Assembly: GCA_947505025.1 (NCBI GenBank)
Contig: CANNIJ010000055.1
Coordinates: forward strand, 1-10,612
Source of the DNA: Legionellaceae bacterium
GTDB lineage: Bacteria > Pseudomonadota > Gammaproteobacteria > Legionellales > Legionellaceae
DNA: 10,612 nt
Direction: 5' to 3'
This document shows, one piece after another, positions 1-7,315 of this stretch (position 1 is the stretch's first letter; each line of letters starts with the position of its first letter). Both the position numbers and the translations under genes were made by a program. The notes beneath the pieces were generated by a model. It searched no databases and was not told the DNA's origin. It saw only the letters and a list, made by a program, of their open reading frames with translations.

Positions 1-67
1 AATAAATATAGACGCTTAATCGCATTTGCTCTACGATGAAACCTTCAAGCTCTCAATGAATTAATCT

Positions 68-1732
68 ATGGATATCCTCGAAAAAAACTCATTGAGTGGC
101 CTGGCACGTTGCCTGGTGCATGCACAATTAATTTCATACGAACAAGCAAACATAGCCCAACGTGCAGCCGCCCGAGATAATGTGCGTTTCCTAAGATATC
201 TGGTGATAAATAAATTAATCCAGCCAAACCTTTTGGCCACGTGTGTGGCCCAAGCATTTGATTATCCATATATTGATTTAAATAGCCCGGTGCAAGAATA
301 TTTGGATCCCAGCTGGAGTTGGGAACACGATCTAATCCCAGTATATCAACGTGATGGGATCTGGCATGTAGCTATTGAAGATCCCACCGACCAAGCAGCA
401 CTGGCCGCCTTTCAGTTTCATACTGGATCTCCAATACAGCCATTGATTGCTGAATCAAATCAGTTGCACGCCATTTTACGCGCTATTCGCGCAAGAAAAG
501 AACTTGCGGATTTAAACATTTATGTAAATAGTAACTACCTACTGCCAGTATCCAAACTCACCTCACCAGCCGATAAAAACTCTCCGGTGATGCGATTTAT
601 TCAAAGAATATTACACGAGGCCGTCCGTAAAGGTGCATCGGATGTGCATTTCGAACCATATCAAACACATTATCGTGTACGTTTACGTTTAGATGGGATC
701 TTATATGATGTAGCCCAACCTCCACAGCAACTAGCTGATAGTATTGCTATTTGTATTAAAGTGATGGGTGATTTGGATATCACTGAGAGACGACGTCCGC
801 AAGATGGGCGTTTTCTGTTGCAAAGTGAACTTCCACAAAAAATCGACGCCAGAATTAGCCTGTGCCCAACCATCGCTGGCGAAAAAATCGTCATCCGCTT
901 GTTGAATACTAACTTAGTGCCACCCGATCTTAACAGCTTGTGTTTAACACCTAAACACAAGCTATTACTCTTAGAGGCCATATCTAGACCGCATGGCATG
1001 ATCTTAGTCACTGGGCCAACTGGTAGCGGTAAAACTGTTACTCTTTATGCCTTATTACATCACTTGAACACTGATCAGATAAATATTTCCACAGTCGAAG
1101 ACCCGGTTGAAATTCAATTTCCGGGTATAAATCAAGTCCAAGTAAATCCTCATGGTATGGGATTTACTGATGCTCTAAAAAGTTTTTTACGCCAAGATCC
1201 GGATGTAATGATGATTGGTGAAATGCGCGACCAGGCAACGGCTGAAATTGCGCTTAAAGCAGCCCTAACTGGGCATTTGGTCTTGTCCACATTACACACC
1301 AACAGCGCTGCAGATACCCTGGCTCGTCTGCTGAATATAGGATTAGAGCCAGTCTATTTGGCAAGTGCAATACGTTTAATTGTTGCCCAAAGATTGGTCA
1401 GGCGCTTGTGTGGAGCATGTAAACAACTATGTACGGCATTAACTCTTGCACAAAAAAGACAATTAAATTTATCAGATAATCAGACGCATCAAGTACATCA
1501 AGCTACAGGTTGTACTGAGTGTATGGGCGGGTATCGAGGACGTTTAGCAATATTCGAACTTATGCCGATTTCAAGTCAATTAAGCGCCAGCCTGTTACAA
1601 AAGGCAAGTGCCAGCACATTACATGATCAAGCAGTGCTGGAAGGAATGCAGACTTTATACCAAAATGGTCTGGACAAAGTACATCAGGGCTTAACAACTA
1701 TGGAAGAAATCTTACGAGTGAGTGCATTATGA
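68..1732 (+). CDS. pilB: Type IV pilus assembly ATPase PilB
   Basis: Hexameric cytoplasmic ATPase that powers extension of type IV pili by driving pilin polymerisation at the inner membrane. The 554 residues are close to the usual length for PilB (about 570). The N-terminal part (about 1-160) looks like the MshEN/T2SSE_N regulatory region and opens with the typical LSGLARxLV stretch. The C-terminal ATPase carries Walker A GPTGSGKT (316-323), an Asp box STVEDPVE (341-348), a Walker B-type MMIGEMRD (381-388) and a His box with H403 and H410. Two CxxC pairs (C448/C451 and C482/C485) form the zinc site of the GspE/PilB family. The start is supported by N-terminal family fit, but no good ribosome binding site precedes it. 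The stop overlaps the pilD start. GspE of type II secretion is the alternative; the N-terminal region and the pilD partner favour PilB. Confidence 0.95.
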   Translation: MDILEKNSLSGLARCLVHAQLISYEQANIAQRAAARDNVRFLRYLVINKLIQPNLLATCVAQAFDYPYIDLNSPVQEYLDPSWSWEHDLIPVYQRDGIWHVAIEDPTDQAALAAFQFHTGSPIQPLIAESNQLHAILRAIRARKELADLNIYVNSNYLLPVSKLTSPADKNSPVMRFIQRILHEAVRKGASDVHFEPYQTHYRVRLRLDGILYDVAQPPQQLADSIAICIKVMGDLDITERRRPQDGRFLLQSELPQKIDARISLCPTIAGEKIVIRLLNTNLVPPDLNSLCLTPKHKLLLLEAISRPHGMILVTGPTGSGKTVTLYALLHHLNTDQINISTVEDPVEIQFPGINQVQVNPHGMGFTDALKSFLRQDPDVMMIGEMRDQATAEIALKAALTGHLVLSTLHTNSAADTLARLLNIGLEPVYLASAIRLIVAQRLVRRLCGACKQLCTALTLAQKRQLNLSDNQTHQVHQATGCTECMGGYRGRLAIFELMPISSQLSASLLQKASASTLHDQAVLEGMQTLYQNGLDKVHQGLTTMEEILRVSAL

Positions 1733-2538
1733 TCTATACATGTGTGGTGTGGTTATTCTTGATCTTACTGTTTCTATCCGTTGGTAGCTTTCTAAATGTT
1801 GTGATCCATCGTCTACCATTGATGTTAAGCGCAGAATGGACTGCTGACCATTTAGCATGGTTACACTTGCCGCACAAGAGTCTCAAAAAAATCAGCTTAT
1901 CTTGGCCCAGATCACATTGCCCTGAGTGCAAAAAAACCCTTAAAATCTGGCAGAATATTCCTCTATTTAGCTATATAGCCTTACGTGGACATTGTTATTA
2001 CTGTAATAGCAAAATTTCTCTACGTTACCCATGTGTGGAGCTAATATGTTTGCTACTCTCATCATTTGCTGTATGGTTTTTTGGCTGGCATTGGAGTTTG
2101 TGCTGCATTCTGCCTTTTATCTGGATATTAATTTGTTTGTTCTACATTGACTTAGTACATCAGATATTACCTGATGTACTAAGTCTGGGATTACTTTGGT
2201 TGGGTTTATTGATTAATACGCAAAACATTTTTATTCCTTTGTCTGCTGCAGTTTTTAGTGCTGCAGGAGCTTATTTGAGTTTATGGTTGGTCATGCAGAC
2301 TTACTTATTGATCCGTGGCAAAATTGGCATGGGGCATGGTGATTTTAAATTATTTGCAGCATTTGGTGCTTGGTTTGGTTGGTCTGCGCTACCGTTAATC
2401 TTATTAATTTCATCTATCTCTGGCATCGTGATCGGTTTTATATACTTAAAAGCAACGCGGCAATCATATCAAACGCCACTACCATTTGGTCCGTTTTTAT
2501 GTGTCGCTGGAATTATTTCACTATTTTATCGATTTTAA
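1729..2538 (+). CDS. pilD: Type IV prepilin peptidase / N-methyltransferase PilD
   Basis: Inner-membrane aspartyl protease that removes the leader from type IV prepilins (and type II secretion pseudopilins) and methylates the new N-terminus. An N-terminal membrane segment is followed by a cytoplasmic domain with two zinc-type CxxC motifs (C64/C67 and C89/C92). Several hydrophobic segments then follow. The catalytic aspartates are D141 in YIDLVHQILPD and D205 in GMGHGDFKL; their spacing of 64 equals that of the known pair in TcpJ. The 269 residues are slightly short of the usual 285-290. The ATG lies in an ATGA overlap with the pilB stop, which suggests translational coupling. Unusually, pilC is not present between the two genes. 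A strong inverted repeat covers the codons for D141 to S152. Confidence 0.95.
   Translation: MIYTCVVWLFLILLFLSVGSFLNVVIHRLPLMLSAEWTADHLAWLHLPHKSLKKISLSWPRSHCPECKKTLKIWQNIPLFSYIALRGHCYYCNSKISLRYPCVELICLLLSSFAVWFFGWHWSLCCILPFIWILICLFYIDLVHQILPDVLSLGLLWLGLLINTQNIFIPLSAAVFSAAGAYLSLWLVMQTYLLIRGKIGMGHGDFKLFAAFGAWFGWSALPLILLISSISGIVIGFIYLKATRQSYQTPLPFGPFLCVAGIISLFYRF
2149..2185. repeat. Perfect 15-bp inverted repeat inside pilD
   Basis: The left arm GACTTAGTACATCAG (2149-2163) and the right arm CTGATGTACTAAGTC (2171-2185) are exact reverse complements separated by 7 bases. In the pilD mRNA this would make a 15-bp hairpin without mismatches. It starts exactly at the codon of catalytic D141 and spans the LPD motif. 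There is no U-tract after it, so it does not look like an intrinsic terminator. A role is not known. Confidence 0.9.
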
Positions 2539-2542
2539 GGAG
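2536..2542 (+). promoter_or_regulatory. Ribosome binding site of ppsR, overlapping the pilD stop
   Basis: TAAGGAG, a near-ideal Shine-Dalgarno sequence, shares its TAA with the pilD stop codon and sits 8 bases before the ppsR ATG. It fixes that start and suggests that ribosomes finishing pilD can reinitiate on ppsR. Confidence 0.85.
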
Positions 2543-2550
2543 CACTACCA

Positions 2551-3378
2551 ATGCCAACACAAATCAATCGCGTTGTTTTTATGATTTCAGATGGCACGGG
2601 CATCACAGTCCAGTCTTTTGTCAAAAGCTTGCTGACTCAATTTTCCAACCTAAATGCCAGCATTCAACGTTTGTCCTATATTGATACGGTGGAAAAAGCA
2701 CAAGTTGCGGTACAAACCATTAATCAATGTTATGCGGAACACCAAGTCAAACCATTGGTTTTTATCACGCTAGTTAATCCGACAATCAGCGCTGTAATCC
2801 AAACAGCTAGCGGTTGTTTTTTTGATCTATTTAATGTGTTTATTCAACAACTAGAAACCGAGCTAGGGCAAACTGCATCAGATACCATTGGGCGTGCACA
2901 TGCAGTAGCGGATAATCAAACATATGATCAAAGAATAGCCGCAATTAATTACGCTTTAACCTATGATGATGGTTTAAAACCCAGTGGATATGATCAAGCA
3001 GACGTCATATTAGTTGGTGTGTCACGTTGCGGAAAAACTCCAACTTGTCTATATATGGCATTAAGTTTTGGGGTGTTTGCGGCTAATTATCCATTTGCTG
3101 AAGATAATATGGCGCATACAAGCTTGCCGCCGTTCTTACGTGCCTATAAAGATAAATTATTTGGACTGACGATCGATCCCGTCAGATTACAACATATTCG
3201 TGACCACAGACGTCCAAACACTAGTTATGCTGGACTAGAACAATGCAGGCGTGAAGTGTCGGACGTTGAAGCCATGTATCACCATGAGAATATTCCTTTC
3301 ATCAACTCAACTCGCTACTCGATAGAAGAAATAGCGACAAAAATAATGAGTATTTCAAAAATTCAACGTCGTATTTAA
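2551..3378 (+). CDS. ppsR: PEP synthase regulatory kinase/phosphorylase (PSRP, DUF299)
   Basis: Bifunctional cytoplasmic enzyme that inactivates phosphoenolpyruvate synthase by ADP-dependent threonine phosphorylation and reactivates it by phosphate-dependent dephosphorylation, setting flow between pyruvate and PEP. The family signature is clear: an N-terminal VFMISDGTGIT stretch, and a P-loop-like GVSRCGKTPT (156-165) followed by LYMALSFGVFAANYPF. The 275 residues match the family length of about 270-277. The target ppsA, often a neighbour in other bacteria, is not in this window. The homologous pyruvate, phosphate dikinase could be the target instead. The gene follows pilD by 12 bases with a strong ribosome binding site, so it probably shares a transcript with the pilus genes. 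Confidence 0.93.
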   Translation: MPTQINRVVFMISDGTGITVQSFVKSLLTQFSNLNASIQRLSYIDTVEKAQVAVQTINQCYAEHQVKPLVFITLVNPTISAVIQTASGCFFDLFNVFIQQLETELGQTASDTIGRAHAVADNQTYDQRIAAINYALTYDDGLKPSGYDQADVILVGVSRCGKTPTCLYMALSFGVFAANYPFAEDNMAHTSLPPFLRAYKDKLFGLTIDPVRLQHIRDHRRPNTSYAGLEQCRREVSDVEAMYHHENIPFINSTRYSIEEIATKIMSISKIQRRI

Positions 3379-3438
3379 TCTATGTAGGCGGCAGATCCAG
3401 AGCTTCGCGAGTAATGACTTGGGGAGTTGTTTATGTAC

Positions 3439-3444
3439 TATACT
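3439..3444 (+). promoter_or_regulatory. Possible -10 element before the DUF2845-like gene
   Basis: The 102-base gap between ppsR and the next gene holds TATACT, five of six bases of the sigma-70 -10 consensus, about 36 bases before the start codon. No good -35 sits at the proper distance. The gap shows no convincing terminator for the preceding gene. Confidence 0.25.
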
Positions 3445-3480
3445 GTAAGATAAAGAAACAATAATCTTGCAGGTGAGTTT

Positions 3481-4053
3481 ATGTTAGTCCGCCAGTTGTT
3501 CTTAATTAGCTGTGTCGCATGCATAATCCCGGCGCATGCGGCACAATCTATTTATTGCCCTGCACATCACATGTATATAAATCAAGGTATGACACAAATG
3601 CAAGTTATAGAGGCATGTGGGCAACCATCATATAAGCGCCTCAAACACGAGCCAGTCGTAGAAAAAGTACCTATGACGCAACTTATTTATACTACTTTAA
3701 ACCCTCAATCAATGTATCAAGGTCTAGACCCTATATACCAAACCTTTGGCCTGGCAGTTGGATCCACGGATGTAAAAGTTGAATTTAATGTCGTGGACAA
3801 TATTATTACTGGTATCAAGCTTAACGGCTCCAGCACCAACGCTTTGAGTGTTTGTAATAACACTAATGTCGAAGTCGATAATCCAGTGCAAGCTGCGTAT
3901 TCGGCCTGTGGGAACCCATCAATGATCAACCAAACTTTCATTACTCGAGTGGTACCTCAAAGTGACACGCCAGAAGTATGGACTTTTCAAGCTCAATATT
4001 TACCAGATATGAACTTGACATTTGTCAAAGGCACACTACAATCCATCGATTAA
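3481..4053 (+). CDS. Exported DUF2845-like protein with two related halves
   Basis: Probable periplasmic protein of unknown function. Residues 1-20 form a signal peptide: a positive N-terminus (R4), a hydrophobic core and an AHA signal peptidase I site near residue 20. The mature part has four cysteines, C26, C46, C125 and C143. It falls into two similar halves: C26 with QGMTQMQVIEACGQP (35-49), and C125 with NPVQAAYSACGNP ending at 146. Each is followed by a beta-rich stretch. The CGxP element after an amphipathic helix recalls DUF2845 and, more distantly, BamE/SmpA-like modules; I recall DUF2845 proteins in Legionella and relatives. The four cysteines may form disulphides. The start follows AGGTGAG at a suitable distance. 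The next gene is 20 bases downstream. The export call is firm, the family call moderate, and the function is not known. Confidence 0.75.
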   Translation: MLVRQLFLISCVACIIPAHAAQSIYCPAHHMYINQGMTQMQVIEACGQPSYKRLKHEPVVEKVPMTQLIYTTLNPQSMYQGLDPIYQTFGLAVGSTDVKVEFNVVDNIITGIKLNGSSTNALSVCNNTNVEVDNPVQAAYSACGNPSMINQTFITRVVPQSDTPEVWTFQAQYLPDMNLTFVKGTLQSID

Positions 4054-4073
4054 ACTGTACAGGATGCCTGATT

Positions 4074-4367
4074 ATGACTAACACTATAGATTCTCTCACA
4101 ATTGCCTTTCAAGAAGGTGACTTAGAAAAAACACGTGAATTAGATAAATACGTTTTATCTAAAGGTGCATGGACTACTATCATGTACAGCTATCAAGACT
4201 GGGATGCAAGTAAACAAGTATTTGGTCCAGTTAAATACTCAATCCGACGCTATCAAAAACGCAACGATCAATATTGGCAAAAATCCAAATTCAATATTTC
4301 CAGTCCGGCGCAAGCACAAAAAATAGTTGAAATCTTGTCGGCATGGTTGGCAGTAGATCCAGAATAA
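4074..4367 (+). CDS. Conserved-looking 97-residue hypothetical protein
   Basis: Small soluble protein with no signal peptide or membrane segment. The open frame extends upstream to 3978, inside the previous gene, but the ATG at 4074 is preferred because AGGA lies 9 bases before it and the earlier codons overlap the exported-protein gene. The sequence begins with an acidic helix (IAFQEGDLEKTRELDKYVL). A core follows with GAWTTIMYSYQDWD, FGPVKYSIRRYQKRN and SKFNISSPAQAQKIVEIL. The run of aromatic and basic residues and the final amphipathic helix look like a compact conserved domain; I have a vague memory of similar uncharacterised proteins in other bacteria but cannot name a family. It probably shares a transcript with the exported-protein gene. 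Confidence 0.75.
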   Translation: MTNTIDSLTIAFQEGDLEKTRELDKYVLSKGAWTTIMYSYQDWDASKQVFGPVKYSIRRYQKRNDQYWQKSKFNISSPAQAQKIVEILSAWLAVDPE

Positions 4368-4405
4368 AATTCTGCCATATCTTTCCTATCACACTTCACT
4401 TAACG

Positions 4406-4411
4406 TATTAT
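4406..4411 (+). promoter_or_regulatory. Possible -10 element before dacB
   Basis: The 74-base gap before dacB contains TATTAT, five of six bases of the -10 consensus, 30 bases before the chosen dacB start. The sequence 17 bases upstream (TTCCTA) is a poor -35. It could start a dacB-rsmA transcript. Confidence 0.25.
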
Positions 4412-4441
4412 ACAAGAACATGCTTTAACAAGGCCTTGCTC

Positions 4442-6235
4442 ATGAAACGGATTTTCTCTTGCATCTGCTCAACGATATTCAGCACCAGCTTGTTTTCGTC
4501 ACATTTACAGCCAGCTATTGACCACATGATTCAACAGGTTGATCCTAAGATCAACATGGGTATAGTTGTGGTCGACCTGAATACTGGCGAGAGATTATAT
4601 GAACGCAGTGCGAATCAGTTATTTATTCCCGCAAGTAATATGAAATTGTTTTCAAATGCTGCTGCCCTGCTGGCGTTTGGACCTGGATATCGATTTAGTA
4701 CCAAATTAAGCACCGATGCAAACAACTTACAACAAGGAGTACTAAAAGGTTCTATCTATATATCAATGAATGGTGACCCATCATTGACTTCAAAAAACAT
4801 ACAAAACTTATTTACTCAATTAACCAGCCACGGGATAACTAGAATTCAAGGCGATGTGGTTGTAGTTAGTAACCATATAAATGTTGCCGCTTACGCCCCA
4901 GGTGTCGTCAAAAAAGACGCTACCTTTAGTTATGGAGCTCCTGTAGCGCCATTGATCTTAGATGAAAATCGTATAATTGTTACGGTCAATCCAGCATATC
5001 GTGTGAAGGATCCGGCTATAATTGAATTTCAAACCAATACAAACAGCCCTAAAATAAACAATATGGTAACTACAGCAAGCAGTTCCAAAGGTTGTGGCAT
5101 TGATTTTAATATGGAAACTGGTAATCAATTAAACGTCCGCGGTTGCATCGGCTTACATCAATCGGCATTTCAACAAGGCTTAGCCTTACGTGCACCGATG
5201 AGCTATACACAAGAACAAATTAAACGGATCTTGTCTGGTATGCATATAATGCTAGATGGTCAGGTACTAGCTGGACAGCCGCCAAAAAGATCACTTCTGT
5301 TAGCGACGCATGAATCAAAACCCCTGGCACAAATCATGGCCGACACCATGAAACCTTCAGATAATCTATATGCAGACACATTGTTTTTACAAACAGCCGG
5401 CAAAATACATGGTAGTGTGCTGAATTGGCCAGATGCGCAACCAATCATCAAACAATTTTTAGAACAGCAAAGTAATATCTCAATGAGTAATGCAGTACTT
5501 GCTGATGGATCTGGGTTGTCACGCCTGGACCGCGTTACTCCAGAGCAAACTGTGCGTTTACTCCACTACCTATATACACATTTCCCTCTGTCCTATGAAT
5601 ATATTGCTGCCCTGCCGATTGCCGGTCAAGATGGCACGCTCCAGCGACGCTTCAACCTGCCCCAACAACGTGGCTTTATTCGTGCAAAAACAGGGACGAT
5701 GACTGGTGTTATTGGACTTTCTGGATATGTATATGCTGCAAATGGTCATACATTAGCTTTTTCAATTTATATTAATACATTAAAAGGCACAGCTCCGCGT
5801 ATTTCTGGACAGTACCGGCATTTAGTGGATTCTATATGTGCATTTTTACTCAAACAAAAACCTGATGACCAGCATGTTGCTGTATTCAACATATCAAGCA
5901 ATCATATTGCTTTCTTGCAGAATCAAACCCCAGCACAACACTTACGCCAAACTAGAGGCGCATGGAGAAATTTAGAATACTCTGTCAAACAAGCATTCCA
6001 AAAACATGCCATCAGTGTCTTATATCGAGCCCATCAATTAGTTCTAATTGATCATACTGGTAATCCAAATATAGTTTGGAGTGCATTACAAGCTATATAT
6101 GCAAAACATAAATTCGCCGTTGAGTTATCCAGTTCTGATCGTCCTTTAGGCATACAGAATGGTCCGCATTTATTATGGACTCAACACACTAATGCATCCA
6201 ATGATCAAATATGGACACTACACCCTTATGCCTAA
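4442..6235 (+). CDS. dacB: D-alanyl-D-alanine carboxypeptidase/endopeptidase (PBP4 family) with C-terminal extension
   Basis: Periplasmic class C penicillin-binding protein that trims or cleaves D-alanine-containing peptide bonds in peptidoglycan. All three active-site motifs are present: SNMK (S65, K68), SDN (306-308) and KTG (416-418). Their spacing (241 and 110 residues) matches E. coli PBP4 (244 and 111), so the PBP4 insert domains between the first two motifs are kept. The open frame begins at 4343, but the start at 4442 is preferred. It gives MKRIFSCICSTIFSTSLF, a signal peptide, and has AAGG 8 bases upstream; the longer form would overlap the previous gene. The 597 residues are about 120 more than E. 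coli PBP4. The excess lies after about residue 477 and matches no domain I recognise. The stop overlaps the rsmA start by 8 bases. Confidence 0.93.
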   Translation: MKRIFSCICSTIFSTSLFSSHLQPAIDHMIQQVDPKINMGIVVVDLNTGERLYERSANQLFIPASNMKLFSNAAALLAFGPGYRFSTKLSTDANNLQQGVLKGSIYISMNGDPSLTSKNIQNLFTQLTSHGITRIQGDVVVVSNHINVAAYAPGVVKKDATFSYGAPVAPLILDENRIIVTVNPAYRVKDPAIIEFQTNTNSPKINNMVTTASSSKGCGIDFNMETGNQLNVRGCIGLHQSAFQQGLALRAPMSYTQEQIKRILSGMHIMLDGQVLAGQPPKRSLLLATHESKPLAQIMADTMKPSDNLYADTLFLQTAGKIHGSVLNWPDAQPIIKQFLEQQSNISMSNAVLADGSGLSRLDRVTPEQTVRLLHYLYTHFPLSYEYIAALPIAGQDGTLQRRFNLPQQRGFIRAKTGTMTGVIGLSGYVYAANGHTLAFSIYINTLKGTAPRISGQYRHLVDSICAFLLKQKPDDQHVAVFNISSNHIAFLQNQTPAQHLRQTRGAWRNLEYSVKQAFQKHAISVLYRAHQLVLIDHTGNPNIVWSALQAIYAKHKFAVELSSSDRPLGIQNGPHLLWTQHTNASNDQIWTLHPYA

Positions 6236-7025
6236 AATAACTCATCGCCCACGTAAACGTTTTGGTCAAAATTTTCTAGAGAACCAGCATGTAATTCAAA
6301 GTATTTTACAATCATTGCATTTGCAAGCCTCTGACAATGTGTTGGAAATTGGGCCAGGACTGGGCGCGCTCACTAAACCCTTATTAAATATCCTCACAAA
6401 ATTGACTGCAATTGAAATTGATACAGATCTACACGCACATTTGATAGCCATGCCGGTGTCTCAAGATAAATTAACCGTAATTTGTGCGGATGCTTTAACG
6501 ATTAATTATAATGAACTACCAATCAACACAAGAATCATTGGCAACTTACCGTACAATATTTCAACACCATTATTATTGCGCTTGTTAGCCGGTTTAGATT
6601 CTATTGAAGATATGCATTTTATGTTACAAAAAGAAGTGGTCGATCGACTATCTGCTAGCCCTGGTTGTAAAGCTTACGGTAGATTAAGTGTAATGGCGCA
6701 ATATTATTGCGACGTAGAATCTTTATTTGATGTGGCCGCCGAATCTTTTAGGCCGGTGCCGCGAGTCGAATCTAGTGTGGTGCGTTTAACCCCTTGGCGA
6801 CCTGGCAAGTATCCTGAAGTAGCATTTAATGATCTTGAGCGTGTGGTTGCTTGTGCTTTTTCTATGCGCAGAAAAACATTAGCGAACAACCTTAAACCAT
6901 GGTGTGCCGCACAAAAACTGCAGGAGATTGGGATTGACCCTGGACTACGGCCAGAGCAACTACAGATATTAGATTATGTGCACCTAACACAAGCATTAGG
7001 ATATCTGTCGCTGCAACACATGTAG
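6228..7025 (+). CDS. rsmA: 16S rRNA dimethyladenosine transferase RsmA (KsgA)
   Basis: Uses S-adenosylmethionine to dimethylate the two adjacent adenosines in helix 45 near the 3' end of 16S rRNA, a late step in small-subunit assembly. The N-terminus KRFGQNFL, the SAM-binding motif EIGPGLGALT (from residue 40) and the catalytic NLPYN (106-110) are all diagnostic. A C-terminal helical domain includes the conserved FSMRRKTLANNL. At 265 residues it is close to E. coli KsgA (273). The frame is open from 6159, but the ATG at 6228 gives the family N-terminus. It lies inside the last codons of dacB (8-base overlap) without a clear ribosome binding site, so translation may be coupled. The 3' end overlaps the convergent cbpM by 30 bases. 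Confidence 0.97.
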   Translation: MPKITHRPRKRFGQNFLENQHVIQSILQSLHLQASDNVLEIGPGLGALTKPLLNILTKLTAIEIDTDLHAHLIAMPVSQDKLTVICADALTINYNELPINTRIIGNLPYNISTPLLLRLLAGLDSIEDMHFMLQKEVVDRLSASPGCKAYGRLSVMAQYYCDVESLFDVAAESFRPVPRVESSVVRLTPWRPGKYPEVAFNDLERVVACAFSMRRKTLANNLKPWCAAQKLQEIGIDPGLRPEQLQILDYVHLTQALGYLSLQHM

Positions 7026-7313
7026 CCTGGAGTGCAGGGCTTCTAATTGATCCAATAATTCCATAACCAATACGGTGCCGGATACATTTAGCTCTAGATC
7101 CCGCTGCAATCTGAATGCTGCTTGCAACCTATGTAACATCCGACAATCAAAATTAATTTGTGGGATTGGTTTTGTGACAGAATGAAACAAACCATGCTCC
7201 AACAGCTCAACTAACCAATCCTCAGAGAAATGATGTAATTTACACAGCTCTGCAAACGATACATAAGCTGTCTCATCCATTAACAACCCTGTGCTGACCA
7301 AGGAATCTTTCAT
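6996..7313 (-). CDS. cbpM: Chaperone modulator CbpM
   Basis: Small cytoplasmic protein that binds the J-domain of CbpA and inhibits its co-chaperone and DNA-binding activities. The pattern fits the CbpM family: an N-terminal MerR-like helix-turn-helix stretch (SFAELCKLHHFSEDWLVELLEHGL), a middle segment with FDCRMLHRLQAAFRLQRDLELN, and a C-terminal amphipathic, coiled-coil-like helix (ELLDQLEALHSRLHVLQRQ). At 105 residues it matches E. coli CbpM (about 101). A strong ribosome binding site, TAGGAG at 7321-7326, lies 7 bases before the start and reaches into the end of cbpA. The gap from the cbpA stop is 2 bases, which supports co-translation with its partner. The last 30 bases run antisense to the end of rsmA, and no terminator is visible there. 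Confidence 0.9.
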   Translation of the reverse strand: MKDSLVSTGLLMDETAYVSFAELCKLHHFSEDWLVELLEHGLFHSVTKPIPQINFDCRMLHRLQAAFRLQRDLELNVSGTVLVMELLDQLEALHSRLHVLQRQIS

Positions 7314-7315
7314 GA

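Noticed and set aside
670..1011. Minus-strand open frame of 113 codons inside pilB.
   Set aside because: It is antisense to a well-supported gene and its protein has no family resemblance.
2243..2266. Direct repeat TGCTGCAG ... TGCTGCAG in pilD.
   Set aside because: Only eight bases, encoding two SAA-like stretches in a membrane segment; no sign of a tandem array or regulatory role.
3379..3480. Possible terminator after ppsR around the CTTCGCGAG sequence.
   Set aside because: The stem is very short and no run of T follows.
4343..4441. Longer dacB reading frame starting at 4343.
   Set aside because: The extra residues overlap the preceding gene and would bury the signal peptide that begins at 4442.
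6033..6052. Nine-base inverted repeat ATCAATTAG / CTAATTGAT with two bases between, in the dacB tail.
   Set aside because: Arms of nine bases are expected about once by chance in a window of this size, and there is no U-tract or gene end nearby.
6159..6227. Longer rsmA reading frame starting at 6159.
   Set aside because: The extra 23 residues lie within dacB and do not match the RsmA N-terminus, which begins properly at 6228.
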